Below, piece by piece: positions 31,408 through 41,419 of a stretch of 64,000 nucleotides of DNA; the stretch's first letter is position 1; every line of letters begins with the position of its first letter. The translations under genes and the position numbers were made by a program. Source of the stretch: Dactylosporangium siamense (GTDB taxonomy: Bacteria; Actinomycetota; Actinomycetes; Mycobacteriales; Micromonosporaceae); assembly GCF_016862795.1 (NCBI RefSeq), contig NZ_BONQ01000139.1, positions 30,880-94,879 on the forward strand, given 5' to 3'. The notes under the pieces were generated by a model, which was not told the DNA's origin, searched no databases, and was given only the letters and a program-made list of their open reading frames with translations.

Positions 31408-33114
31408 ATGACTGCTGTCGCGGCGAAACGAAGGTTCTGGGTCGAGGACGGATCGAGCGTGACCTCGGCCCGCGGCGTGGAGGTGCTCGACACGCCGCTG
31501 CTGAACAAGAACACGGCGTTCACCCGGCAGGAACGCGCGGAGCTGGGCCTGGAGGGGCTGCTGCCGGCGGCGGTGCAGACCCTGGAGGACCGGGTCAGGC
31601 GGGCGTACGAGCAGTATCACGAGCAGCCGACCGACCTGCTGAAGAACGTCTTCCTGGCGATGCTGCAGGACAACGACGAGGTGCTGTTCTACCGGCTGCT
31701 GACCGAGCACCTGCGCGAGATGCTGCCGGTCGTCTACGACCCGACGGTCGGTGAGGCGATCAAGCGGTACAGCCACGAATACCGCCGCCCGCGCGGGGTG
31801 TACCTGTCGATCGCCGAGCCCGACCGGATCGAGGCGGCGTTTCAGGACCTGGGGCTGGGCGCCGGCGACGTGGACCTGATCGTCGCCTCCGACGCCGAGG
31901 AGATCCTGGGCATCGGCGACTGGGGCGCCGGCGGGATCGGCATCGCGGTCGGCAAGCTCGCCGTCTACACCGCCGCCGCCGGGATCGACCCGGGCCGGGT
32001 GATTCCGGTGTCGCTGGACGTCGGCACCAACAACGAGGCGCTGCTCAACGACCCGGACTATGTCGGCAACCGGCACTCCCGCGTCCGGGGTCAGCGCTAC
32101 GACGACTTCATCGACGCCTACGTGCGGACCGCGACGAAGCTGTTCCCCCGCGCGCTGCTGCACTGGGAGGACTTCGGCCCGAGCAACGGCCGGCGGATCC
32201 TGGAGCGGTACCGCGACCGGATCTGCACCTTCAACGACGACATGCAGGGCACCGGCGCGATCGTGCTCGCCGCGACCCTCAGCGCCGCCCGGGTGGCCGG
32301 CACCCGGATGCGCGACCAGCGGATCGTGATCTTCGGCGCCGGCACCGCCGGGGTCGGCATCGCCGACCAGCTGCGCGACGCGATGGTCCGCGACGGCCTC
32401 GAGCGGGGCGACGCCACCCGCCGGATCTGGTGCGTCGACCGGCAGGGCCTGCTCACCGACGACATGACCGCCCTGCGGGACTTCCAGAACCCCTACGCCC
32501 GGCCCGCGGCGGAGGCCAGGGACTGGGCCGGCACCGGCGGGATCGGGCTCGCCGAGGTCGTCGCCAACGTGCGGCCGACCATGCTCATCGGCACCTCGAC
32601 CGTGCACCGCGCGTTCACCGAGGCGATCGTGAAGGAGATGGCCCGGCACGTCGACCGGCCGATCATCTTCCCGCTGTCCAACCCGACCGAGCGCATCGAG
32701 GCGATGCCCGGCGACCTGATCGCGTGGACCGGCGGCCGCGGGCTCATCAGCACCGGCATTCCCGTCCCGCCCGTGACGTACAAGGGTGTCACGTATGCGA
32801 TCGGCCAGGCCAACAACGCCCTGCTGTACCCGGGGCTGGGCCTCGGCGCGGTGGTGGCCCGGGCCAAACGGATCAGCGACGGGATGTTCGCCGCGGCCGC
32901 CGACGCGGTGGCCGGCCTGGTCTCCGTGAACACCCCGGGCGCGTCGCTGCTGCCGCAGGTGGAGAACCTCCGGCAGGTGTCGGCGACCGTCGCCGTCGCG
33001 GTCGCGAAGCGGGCTGCGGAGGAGAACCTCGCCCAGGCCCCGCTCAAGGACCCGATCCAGCAGGTCCAGGACGCGATGTGGCAGCCGGAGTACCGGCCGG
33101 TCCGGGCCGGGTGA
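31408..33114 (+). CDS. NAD(P)-dependent malic enzyme (long form)
   Basis: 568 residues, the size of the eukaryote-like/SfcA malic enzymes. Recognisable blocks are GLLPAAVQTLEDRV, YDPTVGEAI with the catalytic Tyr, LDVGTNNEALL, WEDFGPSNGRRIL (metal site), FNDDMQGTGAI, and the NAD fold with GAGTAGVGIA. It oxidatively decarboxylates malate to pyruvate and CO2. CGGAGGA precedes the ATG by 7 nt. The fumarase gene starts 5 bp after the stop, so fumarate, malate and pyruvate interconversion is probably coordinated. Confidence 0.95.
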   Translation: MTAVAAKRRFWVEDGSSVTSARGVEVLDTPLLNKNTAFTRQERAELGLEGLLPAAVQTLEDRVRRAYEQYHEQPTDLLKNVFLAMLQDNDEVLFYRLLTEHLREMLPVVYDPTVGEAIKRYSHEYRRPRGVYLSIAEPDRIEAAFQDLGLGAGDVDLIVASDAEEILGIGDWGAGGIGIAVGKLAVYTAAAGIDPGRVIPVSLDVGTNNEALLNDPDYVGNRHSRVRGQRYDDFIDAYVRTATKLFPRALLHWEDFGPSNGRRILERYRDRICTFNDDMQGTGAIVLAATLSAARVAGTRMRDQRIVIFGAGTAGVGIADQLRDAMVRDGLERGDATRRIWCVDRQGLLTDDMTALRDFQNPYARPAAEARDWAGTGGIGLAEVVANVRPTMLIGTSTVHRAFTEAIVKEMARHVDRPIIFPLSNPTERIEAMPGDLIAWTGGRGLISTGIPVPPVTYKGVTYAIGQANNALLYPGLGLGAVVARAKRISDGMFAAAADAVAGLVSVNTPGASLLPQVENLRQVSATVAVAVAKRAAEENLAQAPLKDPIQQVQDAMWQPEYRPVRAG

Positions 33115-33119
33115 CGCGC

Positions 33120-34544
<1,425 letters not shown>

Positions 34545-34559
34545 GTCCGCTCAGACGAT

Positions 34560-34589
34560 CGCCCCGGCTCCGCTGTAGGAGCCGGGGCG
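34560..34589. terminator. Bidirectional terminator between fumarase and lectin genes
   Basis: A perfect 12-bp stem CGCCCCGGCTCC with a 6-nt loop GCTGTA lies 15 nt after the fumarase stop and 13 nt from the convergent lectin stop. It is followed by TT. It can serve both genes. Confidence 0.85.
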
Positions 34590-34602
34590 TTCACGGTCGC
34601 GG

Positions 34603-35124
34603 TCAGCGCCACGCCTGGTGCGTGGTCACGCCGCCGGCGTTGCAGTCGTACTGGACGAGCTTGGCGAGGGCCAGGATGCTGCCGTCACGGACCGTCAGGC
34701 ACTTCCAGCTGTTGCGGTTGACGAAGTGGTAGTAGCCCGGCACCGTGGTGATCTCGATCTGGAACCACCACTGGTTCGTGTCGCCGTGGCAGGTGTACTG
34801 CTGGACGACCGCGTTGTTGGACTTGCTGCGGTCCCGCACGTCGAGGCACTTGCCGCTGTTGTAGTTGCGGATCAGGTAGAACCCCTCGTTGCCGACCGGC
34901 TCCAGGTTGAACAGCTGCGCCGTGGAGCCGTTGCACGGGGACTGCTGCAGCTGCAGCTTGTTGCTGGTGCCCCAGTCGGGCACGTCCATGCACTGCCCGC
35001 TGTGCGCCACGTCCCAGGAGCTCCACACCGGTGCCCCGGCGGCCTGCGCCGCCGCGACCGGCGTGATGGCCAACCCGGCGCCGAGGACCAGCGCCAGCAG
35101 CACCCGGCGAACGATCGTGATCAC
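34603..35124 (-). CDS. Secreted ricin-type beta-trefoil lectin-like protein
   Basis: 173 residues from a GTG at 35124: VRRVLLALVLGAGLAITPVAAAQA is a signal peptide with an A-x-A cleavage site. The mature part is one beta-trefoil with repeats such as SGQCMDVPDWG, SGKCLDVRDRS and SWKCLTVRDGS, each with a C-L/M-D/T-V core and QWW or AWR positions. No catalytic domain is attached, so it is a free carbohydrate-binding protein. A longer in-frame start at 35274 would add a non-hydrophobic extension and is unlikely. Confidence 0.85.
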   Translation of the reverse strand: MITIVRRVLLALVLGAGLAITPVAAAQAAGAPVWSSWDVAHSGQCMDVPDWGTSNKLQLQQSPCNGSTAQLFNLEPVGNEGFYLIRNYNSGKCLDVRDRSKSNNAVVQQYTCHGDTNQWWFQIEITTVPGYYHFVNRNSWKCLTVRDGSILALAKLVQYDCNAGGVTTHQAWR

Positions 35125-35409
35125 TTCTCGTACCCACCTTCGGTTGCGCACCGCCGCTCTGGCGGTGCACCGAGGACGGTCCACCACACCCCTGAAACGC
35201 CGCTGAAACGGCCGGGTCCTGATTTCCGCTACCGCTTCCGTTCGGATGTGAACGGTCGGTGATGACGGCTGCATCTGTTGCGTCGTAGGACGTCCACGGG
35301 ATGTTCACGCCACGGCCGTCGCACCTGACACTGGTGATCGTCGATATTTGTCGGCGGCGGCTCCGGTACCGGCGCCGCTTCATCGCCGCACGTCTTGATC
35401 GGAGCAGGA

Positions 35410-36045
35410 ATGACCCGACCGTCCCGTTTGCTCGCCGCGCTGCTGGCCGGTGCGCTCGCCGCGCTCGCCCTGACCGCGCCCGCCACCGCGGCCCCGACCG
35501 GGATCCCGTCGAAGGCGACGGCGCAGAGCTGGCTCAGCGCACTGACCGTCGCCACCGAGGGCTCCTCCAGCGGCTACTCCCGTGACCTGTTCCCGCACTG
35601 GATCACCATCAGCGGTTCCTGCGACACCCGCGAGACGGTCCTCAAGCGCGACGGCACGTCGGTGGTCACCAGCAGCTCGTGCGCCGCCACCTCGGGCCGC
35701 TGGTACTCCCCGTACGACGGCGCGACCTGGACCGCCGCGTCGGACGTCGACATCGACCACGTCGTGCCGCTCTCCGAGGCGTGGCGCTCCGGTGCCAGCT
35801 CCTGGACGACCGCCAAGCGGCAGAGCTTCGCCAACGACCTGACCCGGCCGCAGCTGATCGCGGTCACCGACAACGTCAACCAGTCCAAGGGCGACCAGGA
35901 CCCGTCGACGTGGCAGCCGTCGCTGTCGTCCTACCGCTGCACCTACGCGAAGATGTGGGTCGCGGTGAAGCACTACTGGGCGTTGAAGCTGCAGTCCGCG
36001 GAGAAGTCCGCGCTGCAGACCATGCTCAACACCTGCTCCTCCTGA
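35410..36045 (+). CDS. Secreted HNH-type nuclease (DUF1524-like)
   Basis: 211 residues. The N-terminus LLAALLAGALAALALTAPATAA is a signal peptide. The nuclease core is VDIDHVVPLSEAWRSG followed by ANDLTRPQLIAV and DNVNQSKGDQDP, the beta-beta-alpha-metal arrangement of the GmrSD C-terminal/DUF1524 family; His in IDH is the general base. A GGAGCAGG site lies just before the ATG. It probably degrades extracellular nucleic acid. A strong terminator follows at 36055. Confidence 0.92.
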   Translation: MTRPSRLLAALLAGALAALALTAPATAAPTGIPSKATAQSWLSALTVATEGSSSGYSRDLFPHWITISGSCDTRETVLKRDGTSVVTSSSCAATSGRWYSPYDGATWTAASDVDIDHVVPLSEAWRSGASSWTTAKRQSFANDLTRPQLIAVTDNVNQSKGDQDPSTWQPSLSSYRCTYAKMWVAVKHYWALKLQSAEKSALQTMLNTCSS

Positions 36046-36054
36046 GACCCTGAT

Positions 36055-36087
36055 GGCCCGCGGCTCGGTCGTGCCGAGCCGCGGGCC
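36055..36087. terminator. Bidirectional terminator between HNH nuclease and dehalogenase
   Basis: A perfect 14-bp stem (GGCCCGCGGCTCGG and its complement) with a 5-nt loop TCGTG, 9 nt after the nuclease stop and 7 nt from the convergent dehalogenase stop. Confidence 0.88.
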
Positions 36088-36094
36088 GCTCGCG

Positions 36095-36982
36095 TCAGCC
36101 CAATGTCCCCATCCACTTGGCGACGGCCTGCCCGATCTCGTCCGGCGAGTCCTCCTGGACGAAGTGGATTCCCGCGACCGTCACCTCGGTCTGCGCCGGC
36201 CACCGGCGGACGACGTCGAGCAACCAGTCGCTGGCGAGGATCGCACCGGGCTCGGCCTTCACGAACAGCTTGGGCACGGCACTTGTCGCCAGCCAGTCCG
36301 CGTAGGCATCCGTGATCGCGGTAACGTCGGCCGGCTCGCCCTCGATGGGGATCTCCCGGGGCCACGTCAGGGTCGGCCGCCGCCCCTCGCCGGGCTCGGC
36401 GAACGGCCGCCGGTACTCCGCCATCTCCTCGGCGGAGAGGGTGCGCAGGATGGCTTGCGGCAGCACCTGCTCGACAAAGATGTTGTCCCGCAGGACCAGG
36501 TCTTCGCCGGCCTCGGAGCGCAGTGCCCGCAGGAGCGGGCGCATGCCCATCGTGTCCCAGTGGTCCCACGCCTGCGACCGCACGATCGCCTCCATGTACG
36601 CGATACCCTTCACGGCCTCGCGGTGACGATTGGCCCAGTCGAAGCCGAGGGCCGAGCCCCAGTCGTGGACGACGAGGGTGACCCGCTCGTGCACCTCCAG
36701 GGTCTCGAGCAGGGCGTCGAGGTGGCGGCGGTGCTCGACGAAGCGGTACGAGCCGGGGCCACGGTCGGGCAGCTTGCCGGAATCGCCCATGCCGATCAGG
36801 TCGGGAGCGATGCAGCGGCCGTGCGGCTCCAGGTGCGGCAACACGTTGCGCCAGAGGTACGACGAGGTGGGATTGCCGTGCAGCAGCACGATGGGGTCGC
36901 CCTCGCCGGTCTCGACGTACGCCATCTCGGTGCCGAGAACCTGCCGGCGCTGCTTCTGGTACGGAAACGCCGCAGAGATCAT
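36095..36982 (-). CDS. Haloalkane dehalogenase (LinB/DhaA-like)
   Basis: 295 residues with near-identical family blocks to LinB: HGNPTSSYLWRN (halide-binding Asn near 37), VVHDWGSALGFDWA with nucleophile Asp107, GIAYMEAI (catalytic Glu) and HFVQEDSPDEIG (catalytic His). It hydrolyses carbon-halogen bonds to alcohols through an alkyl-enzyme ester, in the cytoplasm. The ATG at 36982 has AGAGGAGG about 9 nt upstream; the longer frame to 37033 is less likely. No haloacid genes lie nearby, so a role in self-protection or halogenated metabolite turnover cannot be excluded. Confidence 0.93.
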   Translation of the reverse strand: MISAAFPYQKQRRQVLGTEMAYVETGEGDPIVLLHGNPTSSYLWRNVLPHLEPHGRCIAPDLIGMGDSGKLPDRGPGSYRFVEHRRHLDALLETLEVHERVTLVVHDWGSALGFDWANRHREAVKGIAYMEAIVRSQAWDHWDTMGMRPLLRALRSEAGEDLVLRDNIFVEQVLPQAILRTLSAEEMAEYRRPFAEPGEGRRPTLTWPREIPIEGEPADVTAITDAYADWLATSAVPKLFVKAEPGAILASDWLLDVVRRWPAQTEVTVAGIHFVQEDSPDEIGQAVAKWMGTLG

Positions 36983-37077
36983 GTGCTCGCCCCTCCTCTG
37001 GGAGTAGCCGAGCGTCATCGCTGCCCGCGGCACGGGCCTTCATGCCCCACCAGGCAAGATCAACATATCGCGGTGCG

Positions 37078-37108
37078 GGCGCCCCGCCGGCGGCAGGAGC
37101 GGGGCGCC
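37078..37108 (-). terminator. Stem-loop after the Ca-binding-repeat gene
   Basis: A perfect 9-bp stem GGCGCCCCG/CGGGGCGCC with a 13-nt loop, 17 nt beyond the stop codon of the leftward gene at 37125 and upstream of the dehalogenase gene. Confidence 0.65.
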
Positions 37109-37124
37109 GTCGAACAGCGGCCGG

Positions 37125-37364
37125 TCAGTTCGGGAGCGGGTGTCCGCCGTCGCCGTCGACCTTGACGTCCATGACGCCGTCCTCGTCGAGGTCGACCATG
37201 GTGACGTTGACGGCGCCGTCACCGTCGCTGTCGAGCTGGAACAGGTCCGCCTTGCCGTTGCCGTCGGTGTCGATGGCCAGCACGTCGGCGACCCCGTCCT
37301 GGTTCGTGTCGACGGCGAGCAGCTCGTCGCGCTGGTCGCCCCGGGTCTCGACTGATTCGGTCAT
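37125..37364 (-). CDS. Small acidic protein of Ca-binding EF-hand/type III-like repeats
   Basis: 79 residues without a signal peptide. Four loops of the form D-x-[N/D]-x-[D/N]-G-x-x-[D/N] lie back to back: DTNQDGVAD, DTDGNGKAD, DSDGDGAVN and DLDEDGVMD, roughly 12-13 residues apart. That matches calcium-binding EF-hand loops or thrombospondin type 3 repeats, but here they are without flanking domains and cytoplasmic. The ATG overlaps the upstream gene's TGA by 4 bp, so it is part of a three-gene operon (38778 to 37125). Confidence 0.75.
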   Translation of the reverse strand: MTESVETRGDQRDELLAVDTNQDGVADVLAIDTDGNGKADLFQLDSDGDGAVNVTMVDLDEDGVMDVKVDGDGGHPLPN

Positions 37365-37981
37365 GTCCGTCGCCTCTCGTGCCTGTGTCCCGCGATCGCT
37401 GGAGGAGGGCATGGTAGCTCTCGGCGGGACAAGCGCTCCACCTGTCCGGACCACCATTCGTAGCCGGGCGGGGTGACGTCGTCGGGCCACGGCCGCCAGG
37501 TGGCGGCGGCGCCGTCCCAGCGCTTCGGCGGGCCGGCCTGCCGGAACCGGCACCCGTCGCGGCGGCACGCCCGATACGCGGCGTCGAGGGGCGCGGTGTC
37601 CCAGCCGAGCGCCGCGGCGAGCAGCAGCAGGTGCTCCTGCAACCAGTCCAGGATCGCCGGGCGCCGTGCCCCGTCGGGCAGGTCGAGCACCGCCGGGTCG
37701 AACGGGACGTCGTGCACCTCGCCCATGCCCAGCTGGGCGGTCGCCGGCTCGCCGGAGAACCGCGCCGGGCCGGGCCGGTCCACTGGGACGAATCTCGCCC
37801 ACGACGTCTTCGCCACCAGCGGCGCACCGGCGTCGAGATGGATGGTGTACAGCTCGCTCACGGCCGTGGCGCACTTGGCGAACCGCTCCGCGGGCGTCGC
37901 GTGGCGTGCCGGGGTGAGCCGGGTGGGCCAGAAGATCGGGTTCGTGTCGACGGAACGTAACCGGACGGCACGCCCCGTCAT
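37361..37981 (-). CDS. Hypothetical protein in the HEAT-repeat operon
   Basis: 206 residues, cytoplasmic. No family recognised. It has a Trp/Pro-rich end (TWRPWPDD, YEWWSG) and two Cys-x-x-x-x-Cys-like pairs in YRACRRDGCRF. Start and stop overlap its neighbours by 4 bp (ATGA), so translation is coupled with the HEAT-repeat and Ca-binding-repeat genes, which suggests a shared role. Confidence 0.65.
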   Translation of the reverse strand: MTGRAVRLRSVDTNPIFWPTRLTPARHATPAERFAKCATAVSELYTIHLDAGAPLVAKTSWARFVPVDRPGPARFSGEPATAQLGMGEVHDVPFDPAVLDLPDGARRPAILDWLQEHLLLLAAALGWDTAPLDAAYRACRRDGCRFRQAGPPKRWDGAAATWRPWPDDVTPPGYEWWSGQVERLSRRELPCPPPAIAGHRHERRRT

Positions 37982-38778
37982 GCCGCCGCCGAGCAGGCCT
38001 GGATCGCGGTGTCAAGGACGAACGGCATGGGGTCCCGGAGCTGCCAGCCCGACTCCTTGAGGCGCAGCAGCGCGGGCAGCGCCTCGCTCGCCCCCAGCAC
38101 GCCGGCCGCCTCGACGACGAGGTTGCCGGGGTCGTCGTCGAGCCAGGCGAGCAGCGGCGCCAGGGCGCGCGGGTCGCCACGGCGGGCCAGGCCGAGCAGG
38201 GCCTCACCGGCGGCGTCGCCGTCCTCGTCGGTCAGCCGCGCGGCCAGGGCGGCGCGGACCTGCTCGCCGTCCGCGTCCAGCTGGGAGCCGAGCCCGAACG
38301 TGGCCCAGTCCCGGACCTCCGGGTCGGGATCCGCGCTCAGCCGGATCAGCGCCGCGACGGCCCGGGGGTCCGGCGGGTCGCCGGCGACGCGGGGCAGGGT
38401 GCCCGCGACCGCGAACCGCACCTCGTCGCTGACGTGCCCGGCGTGGCCGAGGATCGTGGCCAGCGCCCGGTGGTCGCCGACGTGCCCGAGCGCGGTGACG
38501 GCGGCATCGATGACGTCGGGCCGGTCGTCCGCGCACGCCGCGGTCAGGACGGGCAGGGTCTCCTCCAGAAACGGACGATCCACCGCAAATCCGATCTGGC
38601 CGAGGACGTCCAGTCCCAGCACGCGCTCGGCGGTGCCGCCGGCGCGGGCGAACCGGCAGGCCGCCTCGAACGTCTCCCGGTCGGTGCGGCGGTGCAGCTC
38701 GACGACGATCTCCCAGCGCGCCTCGGCGTCGGTGTCTGCGAGCGCGGCGGCGCGGCGGAGCAACTGGTCGGGGGTCAT
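37978..38778 (-). CDS. HEAT-repeat protein
   Basis: 266 residues made of repeated two-helix units with spaced P-D and A-A-x-x-L-G motifs (VIDAAVTALGHVGD, EVRFAVAGTLPRVAGD, EVRDWATFGLGSQ, VVEAAGVLGAS). This is the DUF-type HEAT/PBS lyase-like solenoid used for protein-protein binding. No catalytic residues are apparent. It heads the leftward operon and is divergent, 61 bp apart, from the antiporter gene. Confidence 0.8.
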   Translation of the reverse strand: MTPDQLLRRAAALADTDAEARWEIVVELHRRTDRETFEAACRFARAGGTAERVLGLDVLGQIGFAVDRPFLEETLPVLTAACADDRPDVIDAAVTALGHVGDHRALATILGHAGHVSDEVRFAVAGTLPRVAGDPPDPRAVAALIRLSADPDPEVRDWATFGLGSQLDADGEQVRAALAARLTDEDGDAAGEALLGLARRGDPRALAPLLAWLDDDPGNLVVEAAGVLGASEALPALLRLKESGWQLRDPMPFVLDTAIQACSAAA

Positions 38779-38839
38779 CGGATCACCCTAGAACCCACCC
38801 GGGTGATCAGTGGTGGGGGAGCGTGCGAAATACTGCGGT

Positions 38840-40558
38840 ATGAACCTCCAGCACGGTGTCCTCGCGATCGCGGCGGTCCTCGCCATCGTCTCCGTGGCGA
38901 AAGTGGCGCCGCGGGTCGGTGTGGCGGTGCCCATCGCGCTGGTCGTCGTCGGGATCGGGGCCAGTTATCTGCCGTTCGTGCCGAATCTGGACGTCGATCC
39001 GCACCTGATCCTCACGGTGGTGCTGCCGCCGATCCTGTACTCGGCGGCGGTCAACGTGCACGCCACCGACTTCCGGCGCAACGTGAAGGCGATCGGTGGC
39101 CTGTCGGTGCTGCTCGTCGTCATCTCGGCGCTCGCTGTCGGGTTCCTGCTGCACTGGCTGATCCCGGACCTGAGCCTGGCCGCCGCGATCGCGCTCGGCG
39201 CGGTCGTCAGCCCGCCGGACGCGGTCGCGGCGATCTCGATCGGCAAGCGGCTCGGCCTGCCGCCGCGGCTCGTCATCGTCCTGGAGGGCGAGGGGCTCAT
39301 CAACGACGCGACCGCGCTGGTCATGCTGCGCTCCGCGGTGGCCGCGACGGCCGGGGTGGTGTCGCTGTGGGACGTGGTCGGCGACTTCGCGTTCGCCGTC
39401 GTCGCCGGGCTGGTCATCGGTCTGCTGGCCGGCTTCGTGACCGTGTGGATCCGGGCGAAGCTCGACGAGCCGGTGCTGACGACGGCGATCTCGTTCATCG
39501 TGCCGTTCCTCGCGTTCGTCCCGGCGGAGGAGATCCACGCCTCCGGGGTGCTCGCCGTCGTCGTCGCCGGGCTGGTCACCGGGCATCAGAGCGCGCGGCA
39601 CTTCACCGCGCAGGACCGCATCAGCGAGCGCACCAACTGGCGCACCGTGCAGCTCCTGCTGGACAACGGCGTGTTCCTGCTCATGGGATACCAGATCGTC
39701 ATCGTGGTGCGGGACGTCCGGGAGGGCGAGGACGACGTCGCCCGCACCGTGCTCATCGGGCTCGCGGTGACCGCCGCGCTGGTGCTGCTGCGGGTGCTGT
39801 TCGTGTTGCCGCTCACCGCGTTGCTGCGCCGCGACCAGCGCCGCGCCCTGGCCCGCACCGACCGGCTCCAGGGCATCCTGGTCCGGCTGACCGAGCGGCA
39901 GCACGAGTCGGCGAAGAGCGCGGCGCGGGCCGGCTGGCTCGCCTCGCTGGTGCGGCGGCGGCAGGCCGACGACGCGTACCTGACGACCGAGGGGCTCGGC
40001 TGGCGCGGTGGTGCGGCGCTCGCCTGGGCCGGGATGCGCGGCGTCGTCACCCTCGCGGCGGCGCAGTCGCTGCCGGAGAGCGTCCCGCACCGCGCGCAGC
40101 TGATCCTCATCGCGTTCACCGTCGCGATCGTCACGCTCCTCGGGCAGGGCGCGACGCTGCCGGTGCTGATCCGCCGGTTGCGCATCGCCGGCACCGACGC
40201 CGAGGCCGACCGGCGCGAGCTGACCCGGCTCATCGGCGAGATCACCGCCGAGGGTGAGGATGTCCTGGACAATCCGGACCTGCGGCAGTCCAACGGCCTG
40301 CCGTTCGACCCGGACGTCCTGGAGGCCGCCCGCCGGGAGAACGCCGCCATCGGCCAGGCGCTCACCCAGCCGCACGACCCGACCGAGTCCAGCGCCGCGC
40401 ACCAGCGCCGCGAGCTGCACCGGCTGCTGCTCGAGTCGGCGCAGGCCGTGCTGCTCGACGCGCGGGAGTCCGGGACGTACACCTCGCGCGCCCTCGGTCA
40501 CGTCCAGCACATGCTCGACACCGAGGTCTCCGGCCTCGATCCCGCCGAGACGCACTGA
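38840..40558 (+). CDS. CPA1-family Na+/H+ antiporter
   Basis: 572 residues with 12-13 hydrophobic segments. The conserved ND motif of the ion site is EGEGLINDATALV near 150-162, and SPPDAVAA lies near 126. GMRGVVTLAAAQSLP near 400 is the conserved arginine-bearing helix. The C-terminal ~130 residues are cytoplasmic and helical. It exchanges Na+ (or K+) for protons in pH and salt homeostasis. The ATG at 38840 places TM1 directly at the N-terminus. Confidence 0.93.
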   Translation: MNLQHGVLAIAAVLAIVSVAKVAPRVGVAVPIALVVVGIGASYLPFVPNLDVDPHLILTVVLPPILYSAAVNVHATDFRRNVKAIGGLSVLLVVISALAVGFLLHWLIPDLSLAAAIALGAVVSPPDAVAAISIGKRLGLPPRLVIVLEGEGLINDATALVMLRSAVAATAGVVSLWDVVGDFAFAVVAGLVIGLLAGFVTVWIRAKLDEPVLTTAISFIVPFLAFVPAEEIHASGVLAVVVAGLVTGHQSARHFTAQDRISERTNWRTVQLLLDNGVFLLMGYQIVIVVRDVREGEDDVARTVLIGLAVTAALVLLRVLFVLPLTALLRRDQRRALARTDRLQGILVRLTERQHESAKSAARAGWLASLVRRRQADDAYLTTEGLGWRGGAALAWAGMRGVVTLAAAQSLPESVPHRAQLILIAFTVAIVTLLGQGATLPVLIRRLRIAGTDAEADRRELTRLIGEITAEGEDVLDNPDLRQSNGLPFDPDVLEAARRENAAIGQALTQPHDPTESSAAHQRRELHRLLLESAQAVLLDARESGTYTSRALGHVQHMLDTEVSGLDPAETH

Positions 40559-40564
40559 CCGCGC

Positions 40565-41380
40565 ATGCATCCCTCGGGCCGGCGTGCGCTGCGGCACGTC
40601 GCGGCGCTGTCGGCCGGTCCACCGGCCGAGGCGTCCCTTCGGGTCACGCTCAACTTCCACCCCGACCGCATGGCCGGTGGCGAGCCCATGTTGCGGGGCC
40701 TCGCCATCGCCGGGAGGTACCTGTCGCAGTTCGTCACCGGCACCAGCAACGGCGGACTGACCGCGCATCCCGGCGGGGACCGGTGGCGCTGGGAACACGC
40801 GATGTTCGGCGGCGCCTATGACGACGCCCCCGCGGACGTCAGGCCCGTCTACGGCGGGCTGAACTTCCGCCGGAAGGAGGTCGGCGCGGCCCCCCGCTTC
40901 GGATCGGCCCACCTGCGGCTGACCGCGGCGGTCCTGGCGAGGACGACGTTCTGCTACCCCGACAGCCATCTGGAGCCCACGGCCTTCGCGGTCGCCGATC
41001 GGATGTCGCTCATCGAGCTCGCCGTCGCCGACGATCGGGACGCGCTGGACGACTACGTCGAGGCGCAGGTCCACGGCGGGGTCCGGCTCGACGGCGACGT
41101 CGAGGCCCTCGTGCTCGACCCGAGCTACCGGGGCACCGACGTCGAGGCGGCGGCCCGTGGGCTGCCCTGCCCGATCGAGTGGCACCCCGGGTTCCGGCTC
41201 TCCGTGGCCGAGCTTCGCCGGCACCCCGACTACCGCGGCGCGCGGTTCGTCGAACTCGGCGCCGGGCTCGCCGTCGACGGCCACCTCACACCCCGGCTGA
41301 TCGGCGACGCCGCCCGCGGCGGCCGGCACGACGAGCAGGACCTCAAGCGGGTCTGGCACTACCTGGCCCGGTTCGGGTGA
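40565..41380 (+). CDS. DUF3626 family protein
   Basis: 271 residues. It has the family's distinctive VTLNFHPDR near 28, RYLSQFVTGTSNGGLTAHPGG (about 50-70) followed by W-x-W-E, and LNFRRKEVGAAPRFGSAHLRL. The conserved His, Asp and Arg residues suggest an ADP-ribosyltransferase- or nuclease-like enzyme, but no activity is established that I know of. It starts 6 bp after the antiporter stop, so it may be cotranscribed. Confidence 0.85.
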   Translation: MHPSGRRALRHVAALSAGPPAEASLRVTLNFHPDRMAGGEPMLRGLAIAGRYLSQFVTGTSNGGLTAHPGGDRWRWEHAMFGGAYDDAPADVRPVYGGLNFRRKEVGAAPRFGSAHLRLTAAVLARTTFCYPDSHLEPTAFAVADRMSLIELAVADDRDALDDYVEAQVHGGVRLDGDVEALVLDPSYRGTDVEAAARGLPCPIEWHPGFRLSVAELRRHPDYRGARFVELGAGLAVDGHLTPRLIGDAARGGRHDEQDLKRVWHYLARFG

Positions 41381-41382
41381 AA

Positions 41383-41407
41383 GGCCGCCCCCGGGTCGGG
41401 AGCGGCC
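41383..41407. terminator. Terminator between the DUF3626 gene and the acidic protein gene
   Basis: An 11-bp stem with one mismatch (GGCCGCcCCCG / CGGGaGCGGCC) and a 3-nt loop, 3 nt after the DUF3626 stop and 13 nt from the convergent stop. Confidence 0.65.
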
Positions 41408-41419
41408 CGCACTGACAAC

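Noticed and set aside
35000..35280. Longer N-terminus of the secreted lectin (start at 35274)
   Set aside because: It would place about 50 non-hydrophobic residues before a clear signal peptide; the GTG at 35124 fits better.
38807..41359. An 850-codon reverse frame opposite the antiporter and DUF3626 genes
   Set aside because: It consists of low-complexity Asp/Arg/His-rich sequence, as expected for a shadow of real genes.
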